Assembly (NCBI RefSeq): GCF_000682715.1
Contig: NZ_AWFH01000012.1
Span: 124,001 to 188,000 of the forward strand
DNA length: 64,000 bases
DNA from: Hyphomonas atlantica corrig.
GTDB lineage: Bacteria > Pseudomonadota > Alphaproteobacteria > Caulobacterales > Hyphomonadaceae
Direction: 5' to 3'
The notes under the pieces were generated by a model. It saw only the letters and a program-made list of their open reading frames with translations, had not been told where the DNA came from and did not search any database. Positions 8,003 through 16,044 of this stretch are shown here, piece by piece; within the stretch, counting starts at the first letter, position 1, and the number at the start of each line of letters is the position of its first letter. The translations under genes were made by a program, and so were the position numbers.

Positions 8003-8275
8003 CTATTTCTTCTTTGCGGTCGTCTTCTTTGCTGCCGGCTTGGCCGCTTTCGCTGCTTTGGCAGCTGGCTTTTTGGCGGCTGCTGCAGCCTTCGGGGCGG
8101 TAGCCTTTTTTGCGGCTGGTTTCACCGCGGCCTTCTTTGCTGCAGGCTTTGTAGTCTTCTTTGCAGCAGGTTTGGCGACAGTCTTCGGGGCGGCCTTTTT
8201 CGCCGTGGCCTTCTTTACTGCGGCCTTCTTGGGTTCAGCCTTTTTCGCTGGTTTCTTCAAGGTTGTCGTTGCCAT
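8003..8275 (-). CDS. Histone H1-like lysine/alanine-rich protein
   Basis: A 90-residue protein made almost entirely of Lys, Ala, Pro and Thr in imperfect repeats (AAKKTTKPAAKKAAVKPAAKK is the style), closely resembling the C-terminal tail of eukaryotic histone H1 and bacterial H1-like proteins. Such proteins bind DNA non-specifically and compact the nucleoid. A GGAG ribosome site lies about 8 bases before the ATG and a good terminator follows the stop, so it is an independent short gene. There is no folded domain. Low complexity makes distant homology unreliable, but the ordered signals support a real gene. Confidence 0.8.
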   Translation of the reverse strand: MATTTLKKPAKKAEPKKAAVKKATAKKAAPKTVAKPAAKKTTKPAAKKAAVKPAAKKATAPKAAAAAKKPAAKAAKAAKPAAKKTTAKKK

Positions 8276-8382
8276 GTCGGGTCTCCTGTAAATGGCAACT
8301 TTCAGACTAGATTGATTCGAGGAAAATCAACTCCAGTTTTGTGGAGCTCAGTGAGGGGATAGTCGGAGGTCAGATGAGCGTG

Positions 8383-9297
8383 TCAGCCGCGCTCAGCCCA
8401 GGTCTTCAGCAAGTGATGCGCGATGGCCATCGGGGGCGGGCAGAAGAGGCGCGGATGCGTTCCGGCGAGCATCTGTTTCACATCGTCCCGGCTGATCCAT
8501 TCCGCCGATTCCAGTTCGGACGGGTCGATGGTGATTTCCTCGGAGTCCGCTTCCAGAATGAGGCCGACCATGAGGGATGAGGGAAATGGCCAAGGCTGGC
8601 AGGCAACATATTCGGCGCTCGCGGGGTTGCAAACGATGCCGGCTTCCTCTTCCAGTTCGCGCGCAGCAGCCTGTTCGATGGTTTCGCCAGGTTCGCAGAA
8701 GCCTGCCAGGCTCGAAACAAAGCCGGCGGGCCAGTTTGCCTGTCGTCCGACCAGGCATTTTTCGCCTTTCACCGCCAGCATGATGGCAACCGGATCTGTG
8801 CGTGGGAAATGTTCGGTGCCGCAGGCCGGGCATTCGCGTTTCCAGCCGCCTTCCACAATGGCCGTGCCGGCACCGCATTTCGCGCAGAAGCCGTGCGAGC
8901 CATGCCACAGGAAGATGCTGCGCGCCGTGGAGGCGCAATTTGCCTCCAGCGGGCTCATGCGGCCAGCGGCAGCCCGAAACTCGATGAATTCGCCTGCGCC
9001 AGCAATGAGGGAGCTTTCCAGATCGAATTTGGACGGCAAATTCACCGCAAAAATCGGCGTTCCGTTCTTGTCTTCACCGAGGAAAATACGCGGGGACCCC
9101 GGTGAGACCTGCTCGATTTCCGGCCCCATCCAGACCAGACCGCCATCCTTTGCGGCGAACGGGTCGCCATTGCGCAGCAGCAATACCAGCACATCATCGC
9201 GTTTGAAGGCCGTATCGAGCCAGGCATCATCCTTGCGGTGATGGGCGGCGCGGTCGATGGGATTGGCGGCAAGGGGCATGTCATTGGAATTGGTCAT
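8383..9297 (-). CDS. nudC: NAD(+)/NADH pyrophosphatase
   Basis: A 304-residue Nudix hydrolase. The zinc ribbon has Cys138, Cys141, Cys156 and Cys159 (CAKCG and CPACG). The Nudix box spans about 199-221 ([20 protein letters not shown], then AGI). The motif CQPWPFPSS just after it is the NudC signature that selects NADH and NAD-capped RNA. The enzyme cleaves NADH to NMNH and AMP and removes NAD caps from RNA 5' ends. The N-terminal domain (1-130) has the usual size. It lies upstream of the histone-like gene on the same strand, with no visible coupling. Confidence 0.95.
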   Translation of the reverse strand: MTNSNDMPLAANPIDRAAHHRKDDAWLDTAFKRDDVLVLLLRNGDPFAAKDGGLVWMGPEIEQVSPGSPRIFLGEDKNGTPIFAVNLPSKFDLESSLIAGAGEFIEFRAAAGRMSPLEANCASTARSIFLWHGSHGFCAKCGAGTAIVEGGWKRECPACGTEHFPRTDPVAIMLAVKGEKCLVGRQANWPAGFVSSLAGFCEPGETIEQAAARELEEEAGIVCNPASAEYVACQPWPFPSSLMVGLILEADSEEITIDPSELESAEWISRDDVKQMLAGTHPRLFCPPPMAIAHHLLKTWAERG

Positions 9298-9456
9298 GGA
9301 GGGTCCTCACTTTGCCGAGCTGACTTGCCGTCTGATGGTCCGTTTGTAAATGCGGTGCGCCGCGGCAGGGGGTGCCTGACAACAAAGCATAGCCAATTGC
9401 GGCGGGCCCGTGTATGTGCGCGGCAAAACAGCCTCCCTCCCGAAAGCATATCCTTC

Positions 9457-11289
9457 ATGTCCACGCCTATCGAGAAAATGCGCAACATCGCGATTATTGC
9501 CCACGTTGACCACGGCAAGACCACGCTCGTCGATGAATTGCTGAAGCAATCCGGCACGTTCCGCGAGAACGAAAAGACCGCCGAACGCATGATGGATTCC
9601 AACGATCTGGAAAAAGAGCGCGGAATCACGATTCTCGCCAAGACGACTTCGGTTGAGTGGAAAGACTACCGCATCAACATCGTGGATACGCCCGGACACG
9701 CTGATTTCGGCGGCGAGGTGGAGCGGATCCTGGACATGGTGGACGGTGCCATCGTGCTGGTTGATGCCGCTGAAGGCCCGATGCCGCAGACGAAATTTGT
9801 TGTGTCCAAGGCGCTGAAGGTTGGCCTGCGTCCCATCGTGGCTGTCAACAAGATCGACAAGCCTGAGCGTCGCCCGGATGAAGTGATCAATGAAGTGTTC
9901 GACCTGTTTGCGAACCTGGACGCGACCGACGAGCAACTCGATTTCCCGATTCTCTACGGTTCAGCCAAGCAGGGCTGGATGAGCACGGATTACGAGAACC
10001 CGACCGACAGCATGGATTCGCTGTTCGAAATGGTGGTCAATCACGTGCCGGTGCCAAAGGTGGAAGAGGGGCCGTTCCGCTTCCTCGCGACGACCATCTC
10101 GTCTGACCCGTTCCTTGGCCGCATTCTGACGGGCCGTATTGCCTCTGGCTCTGTGAAGCCGAACCAGGCGATCAAGATCCTCAATCGCGATGGCGAACTG
10201 GTGGAACAGTGCCGTGTTTCGAAGGTTCTGGCTTTCCGCGGCCTTGAGCGCGTGCCGGTGGAAGAAGGCAATGCAGGTGACATCGTATCGCTTGCCGGAA
10301 CGACCAAAGCGAACGTGGCCGACACGTTCTGTGATCCGTCAGTCAGTGAGCCGATGGCCGCCCAGCCGATTGACCCGCCGACCATCTCCATGACGTTCCG
10401 CGTGAACGATTCTCCGCTGGCGGGCACTGAAGGTTCGAAAGTCACCAGCCGGATGATCTGGGATCGCCTGCTGAAAGAAGCCGAAGGTAATGTCGCGCTG
10501 AAAGTGGAGCGCGCAACGGACGCCGAAGCCTTTACCGTTTCCGGCCGCGGCGAACTGCAGCTGGCGGTTCTGATCGAAACCATGCGCCGCGAGGGCTTTG
10601 AGCTTGGCGTGTCGCGTCCGCAGGTTGTGATGCAGGAAGGCCCGAATGGCGAGCGCCTTGAGCCGATTGAGGAAGTCGTGATCGACGTGGACGACGAGCA
10701 TTCCGGCGCCGTTGTTCAGAAACTGTCTGAGCGCAAGGCCGAGATGCTGGACATGCGTCCATCCGGCGTGGGGCGTACACGCATGATCTTCCATGCACCA
10801 ACGCGCGGGCTGATCGGGTATCAGGGCGAGTTGTTGTCTGATACGCGCGGTACGGCCATCATGAACCGCGTGTTCCACGACTACCAGCCGCACAAGGGCA
10901 AGATCCAGGGTCGTCACACAGGCGTACTGATCGCCATGGACCAGGGCGAAGCAGTGGCATTCGCGCTCTGGAACCTCGAAGATCGTGGCCCGATGATGAT
11001 CCATCCGGGCGACAAGGTGTATGGCGGCATGATCATTGGCGAGCATAATCGTGACAATGATCTGGAAGTGAACGTGCTGAAGGGCAAGAAACTCTCCAAC
11101 GTGCGGGCCTCCGGTACAGATGATGCCGTGCGCCTGACACCGCCTCTGCAAATGACGCTTGAGAAGTCGCTGGCCTATATCTCTGACGACGAATTGGTCG
11201 AGGTGACGCCGGAGAATATCCGCCTGCGCAAGGTTCATCTCGACCCGCACGAGCGCAAGCGCGCCGCCAAGGCAAACGCGGACGCCTGA
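9457..11289 (+). CDS. typA: Ribosome-associated GTPase TypA/BipA
   Basis: A 610-residue translational GTPase. The P-loop [10 protein letters not shown] is at 15-24, the effector region is [28 protein letters not shown] is G3, and NKIDKP is G4. EF-G-like domains II, III and V follow, with the BipA-specific C-terminal domain. BipA binds the ribosome like EF-G and is needed for 50S assembly and growth under stress or cold. The ATG at 9457 gives the usual family length; the frame is open further upstream, but that part overlaps the nudC start region. It is not in an obvious operon. Confidence 0.97.
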   Translation: MSTPIEKMRNIAIIAHVDHGKTTLVDELLKQSGTFRENEKTAERMMDSNDLEKERGITILAKTTSVEWKDYRINIVDTPGHADFGGEVERILDMVDGAIVLVDAAEGPMPQTKFVVSKALKVGLRPIVAVNKIDKPERRPDEVINEVFDLFANLDATDEQLDFPILYGSAKQGWMSTDYENPTDSMDSLFEMVVNHVPVPKVEEGPFRFLATTISSDPFLGRILTGRIASGSVKPNQAIKILNRDGELVEQCRVSKVLAFRGLERVPVEEGNAGDIVSLAGTTKANVADTFCDPSVSEPMAAQPIDPPTISMTFRVNDSPLAGTEGSKVTSRMIWDRLLKEAEGNVALKVERATDAEAFTVSGRGELQLAVLIETMRREGFELGVSRPQVVMQEGPNGERLEPIEEVVIDVDDEHSGAVVQKLSERKAEMLDMRPSGVGRTRMIFHAPTRGLIGYQGELLSDTRGTAIMNRVFHDYQPHKGKIQGRHTGVLIAMDQGEAVAFALWNLEDRGPMMIHPGDKVYGGMIIGEHNRDNDLEVNVLKGKKLSNVRASGTDDAVRLTPPLQMTLEKSLAYISDDELVEVTPENIRLRKVHLDPHERKRAAKANADA

Positions 11290-11369
11290 TCGGCGCCGGC
11301 CGCACCCGGGAACCGCCAAGACATCCTGACGTTGTGTCTCCAGTTGCATGAACAGCACTGGAGCGCACA

Positions 11370-11555
11370 ATGTCGTCCTTCGGACTCTATCTTATCGGTT
11401 TCCTGATCCTGATTTCGGGTCTGGCCTATGCAGCCTACCTGATCGGTGCACCGCCCGTCTGGATCGGGGTTGGCGCCATCATCCTGATTGGTTTCGGGAT
11501 CATCACGGGCGTCGCGAGAACTCGTCGGCGGGATGAAACCGCGGCCAGTGACTAG
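11370..11555 (+). CDS. Small two-helix membrane protein
   Basis: A 61-residue protein with two hydrophobic segments (about 4-25 and 30-48) joined by a short APPVW turn, then a basic tail RTRRRDE. There is nothing catalytic. It follows typA by 80 bases and converges with the acyltransferase gene. Proteins of this shape are common and uncharacterised in alphaproteobacteria; the function is unknown. Confidence 0.6.
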   Translation: MSSFGLYLIGFLILISGLAYAAYLIGAPPVWIGVGAIILIGFGIITGVARTRRRDETAASD

Positions 11556-11566
11556 CAGGCGCCCGC

Positions 11567-12640
11567 CTACGTACCGGGCTGGCTGGGAATCTGCACTTGC
11601 CGGACGGATTTCGGCGGCTTGTTGGACAAGCGCAAAGTACGGCGCAGCCAAGTGTTCGACGGCGTTTCGAAATACCGGAAGCTGAGATAAGCGAGCACTG
11701 TTGTGAGTGGTATGATCACCACGAACATCAGTGCGGTCGCTACCCAATCATTTCCGGTGATATTGAAAACCGCCACGCCCACTACCGAGATGAGCAGGGG
11801 GTGGATCAGAAAGATACCGTAGCTGATTTGCCCACCGACTGAGACCATCTTGTTTTTGAGGGGCTGACGGAACAGGTCCTGGCCCGCGCAGGCGAAGACA
11901 AGCAACGCGCTCGGCGGCGCATAGGTAGCGATTTTGCCCCACCCCTCCCAATCGAGCTTCATTGCAAGTGCGAACCCCGCAAGTCCGATCAGAACGAAAG
12001 GCCACATGGGGGTGCGTCGTACAAAGTCTTGAACATGGCTCTGACGTAGTATCAGGCCGATGATGCACCCCATTGCAAACTCCACCAGAATGGGGTCGCC
12101 ATAGAATTCGCGATACGCACCATTTGGCAAAAGATGCGCGCCTGCGATGACGCCAAGCGTCATCAAGATAGCGCTTGGAATCTGATATTGTTCGGGAACG
12201 AACAGCGTGAGCGAGAACAGTAGATAGAACAGCATTATATAGCCCAGCGTCCATCCCACAAACAGGATTGGCTGGATGTCAGCCCCAAGATCGTAATGCG
12301 GCAGGAAGAGATAACTGCTTATGATGGATGACAGGCTGGTGTCCGCATCCTGGAACAGCCACGGTTTCAGGAGTGCCATGCCCAGAGCCAATGTTGTGGC
12401 AGTCCAATAGAGCGGGACGATTCGCACCGTCCGCTTGAGCATGAAGTTCATGGGGGTGTCGTGCGGCTGGGTGATGTAGACAAGGATAAAGCCGCTGATT
12501 GCCAGGAACAGGTGGAAGCCGGGCGCGGCAGAGAAGGCGAGGTGTACGGTATCAGAATGAGCGTGCACGAACTCCCGTATGTGGAAGATCAAGATAGCGA
12601 AACACGACAATGTCCTGAGCAGGTTAATGCTGTTGAGCAT
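11567..12640 (-). CDS. Acyltransferase 3 family membrane protein (OafA/YrhL type)
   Basis: A 357-residue polytopic membrane protein opening with INLLRTLSCFAILIFHIREF; the arginine and the following histidine in the first helix fit the acyltransferase-3 pattern. About ten membrane helices are visible. The family O-acetylates surface sugars such as O-antigen, exopolysaccharide or peptidoglycan-linked glycans. The ATG at 12640 has a GGAGGGG site 8 bases upstream; a start 25 codons earlier lacks one. No glycan cluster flanks it, so the acceptor is unknown. Two inverted repeats lie in its upstream region. Confidence 0.88.
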   Translation of the reverse strand: MLNSINLLRTLSCFAILIFHIREFVHAHSDTVHLAFSAAPGFHLFLAISGFILVYITQPHDTPMNFMLKRTVRIVPLYWTATTLALGMALLKPWLFQDADTSLSSIISSYLFLPHYDLGADIQPILFVGWTLGYIMLFYLLFSLTLFVPEQYQIPSAILMTLGVIAGAHLLPNGAYREFYGDPILVEFAMGCIIGLILRQSHVQDFVRRTPMWPFVLIGLAGFALAMKLDWEGWGKIATYAPPSALLVFACAGQDLFRQPLKNKMVSVGGQISYGIFLIHPLLISVVGVAVFNITGNDWVATALMFVVIIPLTTVLAYLSFRYFETPSNTWLRRTLRLSNKPPKSVRQVQIPSQPGT

Positions 12641-12718
12641 GACCAGCCCCTCCAAAACCAATTGCGTGTCCACAACGCAAGACGGGGGCCAATTAGAAGA
12701 GGTGGCCGGGTGCAACTC

Positions 12719-12748
12719 CCTGTTCTGTAAATATGTTTGCAGAACAGG
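12719..12748. repeat. Inverted repeat upstream of the acyltransferase gene
   Basis: CCTGTTCTG (12719-12727) and CAGAACAGG (12740-12748) are perfect 9-bp arms separated by 12 AT-rich bases, about 80 bases before the acyltransferase start. The layout fits a dimeric repressor site; the arms do not match the LexA GTTC-N7-GTTC spacing. Confidence 0.45.
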
Positions 12749-12760
12749 TTAGATCGAACG

Positions 12761-12785
12761 ACAGTGCCCGGAGGCCGGGCACTGT
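12761..12785 (-). terminator. Strong hairpin after the S9 peptidase gene
   Basis: ACAGTGCCCGG (12761-12771) and CCGGGCACTGT (12775-12785) form an 11-bp stem with a 3-base loop, 18 bases beyond the minus-strand peptidase stop. There is no T tract, so it may stabilise the mRNA 3' end or act weakly as a terminator. Confidence 0.45.
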
Positions 12786-12803
12786 CTGAAACATGGTGTG
12801 AAT

Positions 12804-14894
12804 CTATTCGCCTGTGTCAGAATCGGATTCCGTCTTGGCTGGATCATATTTGGCAAACCAGCCCATGATATTGTCCGTTTTGGCAATCAGGCGGCTTGGT
12901 CGGCCCGCGATGTAATGCGGTGAGCCCGGCACGCGGATAAGAGCCGTTTCCACATCATTCATCTTGAGCGCCGTGTAGAATTGCTCCGCCTCCCAGGTCG
13001 GGGTGCGCCAGTCTTCCTCGCCCACCATGACGAGCGTCGGCGTAACGATCTTGTCGACATAGGAGATCGGCGACAATTTCAGAAAGGCTTCCGGATTCGT
13101 CCACGGATCTTCGCGAATCCAGTGCCGGCGAACATATTGGGAGATGTCGCTGGCCATCGCCATTGTCATCCAGTTGATCACCGGCTTGACCGAGGCCGCC
13201 GCAGCGAACTTGTCTGTCTTCGTGACGATCCACGCGGTCAGGATTCCGCCGCCGGAGCCACCGGTCACGAACAGGCGGTCAGGGTCTGCATAATTGCGCG
13301 CCACCAAATCATCGACGACGCTCATTAGGTCATCATAATCATACCCCGGATAGGCGCGGTCGATGGCTTGTGCGAAGTCTTCTCCGTACCCGGTAGACCC
13401 GCGTGGGTTTACATAAACGGTGACATAGCCCTCTGCAGCGTAGCGCTGGATCTCGCTGGCAAAGAACGGGCCATACATCGAGAACGGGCCACCATGAATT
13501 TCCAGGATCAGCGGGAAGCTGCCATCAGCCTTGAAGTCTGGCGGCAGGGCGACCCAGGCTTCGATTTCAAGACCGTCATGACTGGAGGCGACCTTGATCT
13601 CTTCAATCGGGGACATGTCCAGATAAGGAAGAACGTCCGCGTTGAGGTCCGTCAGGATACGGTTGTCGCGGCTGTCTGAGCGGATGGTGCCGACCTCAGC
13701 GGGACGGTCTGCGAAGCCGGCCGTATAGGCAATCTGTTCGCGGCGTCCATTCTTCGCCACGGAAAAGCTGCCGCCGGCATAGGGGCGCCCAATGGATGTG
13801 CCGCCGATATTGGTGACGACTGACGTCATACGGCCTTGCAGGTCGACCTCGTTCAGCGTCAGGACGCCATGATCCTCGAAAAGGACAAACAGGCTTTTGC
13901 CATCCGGGGCCCAACGCACCTGATTCGGCGAGCCGGTGAAATCTGGCGCAAGCTCGCGAACATTCGAGCCATTCGCATCCATCAGATAGAGCTTGTTCTG
14001 TTGGTAGGATTTCAGCTCGTCATTGTATCCGCGGAAGGCGATCGTCTGGCCATCGGGCGAGGGGAGTGCCGAGTGGTCTGGGCCATCGCGGCTGGTGAGC
14101 GGCGTTATGGAGAGGTCAGACAGTTCGACTGCATAGATCTCGCTTTCGACCGGGTCCATGTCGCGATCATCGGCAAGATTACCCGAGACGAGCAGCGTAT
14201 CATTGTCCAGCCAGGCTGCGCCGCCCATGTCGGCTTCGCCCTTGGTAACCTGGCGCGGAGAGCCGCCTTCAGCGGGCAGGACGAACACTTGGTCCGAGCC
14301 ATCCTCGAGATACCCCTGGCCATCAAACCGGAACGTCAGATCGTCGATGACCTTGACCGGGTCAGACCATTTCGCGCCCTCGGGCTGTTTGGGCGCGGTC
14401 GCAAAGCCGGGCTTTTCGCCGGGTACGAACATGGAGAAGGCGATGCTCTTGCCATCGGGTGACCAGGTTGCGCCAGACGGTGCTTCTTCAAACTGGGCCA
14501 GCGAATAGGAGAGCCCGGTGTCCATATAGACGATCTTCAGCGCTGGCTTGCCGTTCTCGGAGGTCGAGAAGAGCAGGCGTGTGCCATCCGGCGACCAGCG
14601 CGGAGCGCCGGCGCTGCCATTCGCGCCGAGCAGGGGGCGCTGTGTGCCGGTTTCCACATCGATCGCCCAGAGATGGCCTGTGTCGCGGTCCGTCATCCGG
14701 TCCATGCTGTGGCGGACATAGACGATGGTGCGCCCATCTGGCGAAATCTGCGGATCGGTGGCGTACTCCATGTCGAATACGCGCTCAGCGGTGAAACGCT
14801 TGCTCTTATCTGCTGCGTCAGAATCGGCGAAAGCAGGCGATACGGCCATAAGCGCCGCGACGCTGGCGGCGGTGGCGATACGGTGAAGTTTCAC
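12804..14894 (-). CDS. S9 family prolyl oligopeptidase-like serine peptidase, exported
   Basis: A protein of about 696 residues from a GTG at 14894, preceded by GGAGG at 8 bases; upstream ATGs at 14912 and 14909 are alternatives. The signal peptide ends near AFADS. A seven-bladed beta-propeller (repeated PDG motifs such as SPDGRTIVYVRHS, WSPDG and WAPDGKS) is followed by an alpha/beta hydrolase domain with the Ser nucleophile in TGGSGGG, Asp in GEEDWRTP and His in PGSPHYIAG. It probably cleaves short peptides in the periplasm for nutrition, like acylaminoacyl peptidases and dipeptidyl peptidases. Substrate specificity is unknown. Confidence 0.9.
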   Translation of the reverse strand: MKLHRIATAASVAALMAVSPAFADSDAADKSKRFTAERVFDMEYATDPQISPDGRTIVYVRHSMDRMTDRDTGHLWAIDVETGTQRPLLGANGSAGAPRWSPDGTRLLFSTSENGKPALKIVYMDTGLSYSLAQFEEAPSGATWSPDGKSIAFSMFVPGEKPGFATAPKQPEGAKWSDPVKVIDDLTFRFDGQGYLEDGSDQVFVLPAEGGSPRQVTKGEADMGGAAWLDNDTLLVSGNLADDRDMDPVESEIYAVELSDLSITPLTSRDGPDHSALPSPDGQTIAFRGYNDELKSYQQNKLYLMDANGSNVRELAPDFTGSPNQVRWAPDGKSLFVLFEDHGVLTLNEVDLQGRMTSVVTNIGGTSIGRPYAGGSFSVAKNGRREQIAYTAGFADRPAEVGTIRSDSRDNRILTDLNADVLPYLDMSPIEEIKVASSHDGLEIEAWVALPPDFKADGSFPLILEIHGGPFSMYGPFFASEIQRYAAEGYVTVYVNPRGSTGYGEDFAQAIDRAYPGYDYDDLMSVVDDLVARNYADPDRLFVTGGSGGGILTAWIVTKTDKFAAAASVKPVINWMTMAMASDISQYVRRHWIREDPWTNPEAFLKLSPISYVDKIVTPTLVMVGEEDWRTPTWEAEQFYTALKMNDVETALIRVPGSPHYIAGRPSRLIAKTDNIMGWFAKYDPAKTESDSDTGE

Positions 14895-15123
14895 GGGGCA
14901 GTCCTCCATCATCCCTGAAGGCAAGGAGGCTAACACGGGTTTTGAGCGCCGGGTAAGTGGTTTGGGTGTCGCTGGCCCTTGCGCCCCCGCTTTCAGCGAA
15001 GCATATAGGCGACAGGAGGCAGGCGGCGGACGGGTCGCTCGCCAATCGGGTCAGGTCGGGAACGAAGCAGCCCCAACGAGTTTTTCGCCCGGGTCGCTCG
15101 TCTGTCTCCGCTTTTCAGGAAAT

Positions 15124-15639
15124 TCAGTTGATGTCGCGCAGGTCGGTGCCAAGTTCCAGATGGAGCCTCAGGCGCGCGAGCGTGCGGAACACCGAGAAGT
15201 TCAGCTTGGCGCGTTCCAATATGTAGGCGTGACGGTTCAGGCCAGAGGCGAGCACGCTGGATTCCTGAAGGTGCAGCAGCTGCCGACCATCTTTCTGCGG
15301 GATGATCGTGTACTCGCTCGACGATTCGATCACCGGGCAGTCAGCGTCAGCATCGCGGATCGTGGTGCGGTAGCAGTAACGTTTGCCGGGGCGCGCTTCA
15401 GTCACTTCGAAGATCAGTGTCTTGCCTGGCTCGCCGGGGTCTGTCGCTTCGAAGATGTCGTAGGCCGGATTGCCCGCACCGAACACGTATCCGCGTTCGC
15501 TATACGCATTGAGGGGCGTCGCGAAGTCCAGCTTCTCGTAGATCTGTGCAGCGGTCGCGTCGATGATGGTTTCGCCATCATTCACGATGGGCGCGCTCGA
15601 CCAATTGTGGAGTGTTTGATTCTTGAGCCAGTTGAGCAT
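15124..15639 (-). CDS. SRPBCC/START-like family protein
   Basis: A 171-residue protein beginning MLNWLKNQTLHNW, with a GAGG site 6 bases before the ATG at 15639. The strand pattern and segments such as ATAAQIYEKLDF and TLIFEVTEARPGKRYCYRTT suggest the helix-grip SRPBCC fold of polyketide cyclase/START-like proteins, which enclose a hydrophobic ligand. There is no catalytic motif. It stands alone between the S9 peptidase and the nrdA control region. The fold call is by pattern only and the function is unknown. Confidence 0.55.
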   Translation of the reverse strand: MLNWLKNQTLHNWSSAPIVNDGETIIDATAAQIYEKLDFATPLNAYSERGYVFGAGNPAYDIFEATDPGEPGKTLIFEVTEARPGKRYCYRTTIRDADADCPVIESSSEYTIIPQKDGRQLLHLQESSVLASGLNRHAYILERAKLNFSVFRTLARLRLHLELGTDLRDIN

Positions 15640-15866
15640 CGTGTCCTCGCGTGCCGGAGTGGGGCGTAGTGGCATAATGCACGGGGATAGTTAGCGAATT
15701 TCCCAATCAGGTCGCGCAATCGGTATGGATCTGGTCATCTGGCATTAACGGAATCGATTTCGACTCCGGTTTCGAGAGACTTTTTTGCCAAGGCGGGAAG
15801 CTGAAATTTGATGCAGTTTTGTGCAGCTTCCGAAAGGTCAATAGTGGCGGGAGTTTGCGGGGTGTG

Positions 15867-15882
15867 TTAACCATTCATTAAC
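15867..15882 (+). promoter_or_regulatory. CtrA-type binding site
   Basis: TTAA (15867-15870), seven bases, TTAA (15878-15881) and C match the full CtrA consensus TTAA-N7-TTAAC of Caulobacter-type cell-cycle control. It lies about 60 bases upstream of the proposed -35 of nrdA. Confidence 0.65.
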
Positions 15883-15924
15883 CCGAATTCCACGGCTATC
15901 TTGACGTTTTTGAGACTTGTCCCG

Positions 15925-15953
15925 TTGACCGCCTATTAACCTTCAGACACTAT
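15925..15953 (+). promoter_or_regulatory. Likely nrdA promoter
   Basis: TTGACC (15925-15930) and CACTAT (15948-15953) are separated by 17 bases. The -10 lies inside the first NrdR box, the normal arrangement for NrdR repression. Confidence 0.5.
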
Positions 15954-15962
15954 ATGTTGTGT
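15947..15962 (+). promoter_or_regulatory. NrdR box 1 of nrdA
   Basis: ACACTATATGTTGTGT closely matches the NrdR consensus acaCwAtATaTwGtgt and recurs almost unchanged before nrdB. Confidence 0.85.
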
Positions 15963-15977
15963 CAGGAACGGGGTTGA

Positions 15978-15993
15978 GAGCAATATCTGGCTT
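15978..15993 (+). promoter_or_regulatory. NrdR box 2 of nrdA (degenerate)
   Basis: The core CAATATCTGG (15981-15990) matches eight of ten core positions and lies exactly 31 bases from box 1, the three-turn spacing usual for paired NrdR boxes. Confidence 0.55.
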
Positions 15994-16044
15994 TCAGGGG
16001 CTTCCGGACCTATATGTTTCTAATGAATCTGGAGGGCTGCACCT

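Larger units (their letters stand above)
15640..16044. other. 405-base control region before nrdA
   Basis: No gene is seen here. The region holds a CtrA-type site (15867), GANTC methylation sites at 15751, 15762 and 16025, a promoter overlapping an NrdR box (15925-15962), a second NrdR-like box 31 bases on, and the nrdA ribosome site GGAGGG (16031-16036). Confidence 0.7.

Noticed and set aside
8003-8275. Repeat array resembling CRISPR or a minisatellite
   Set aside because: The periodicity comes from Lys/Ala codon repeats within one reading frame; there are no constant repeats with unique spacers.
10339-11370. 343-codon minus-strand frame opposite typA
   Set aside because: Fully covered by the conserved typA gene, with shadow-type composition (rich in His, Arg, Gln and Ala) and no domain.
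12719-12748. LexA box at the inverted repeat above the acyltransferase
   Set aside because: The alphaproteobacterial LexA site is a direct repeat GTTC-N7-GTTC; here the GTTC/GAAC arms are inverted and too far apart.
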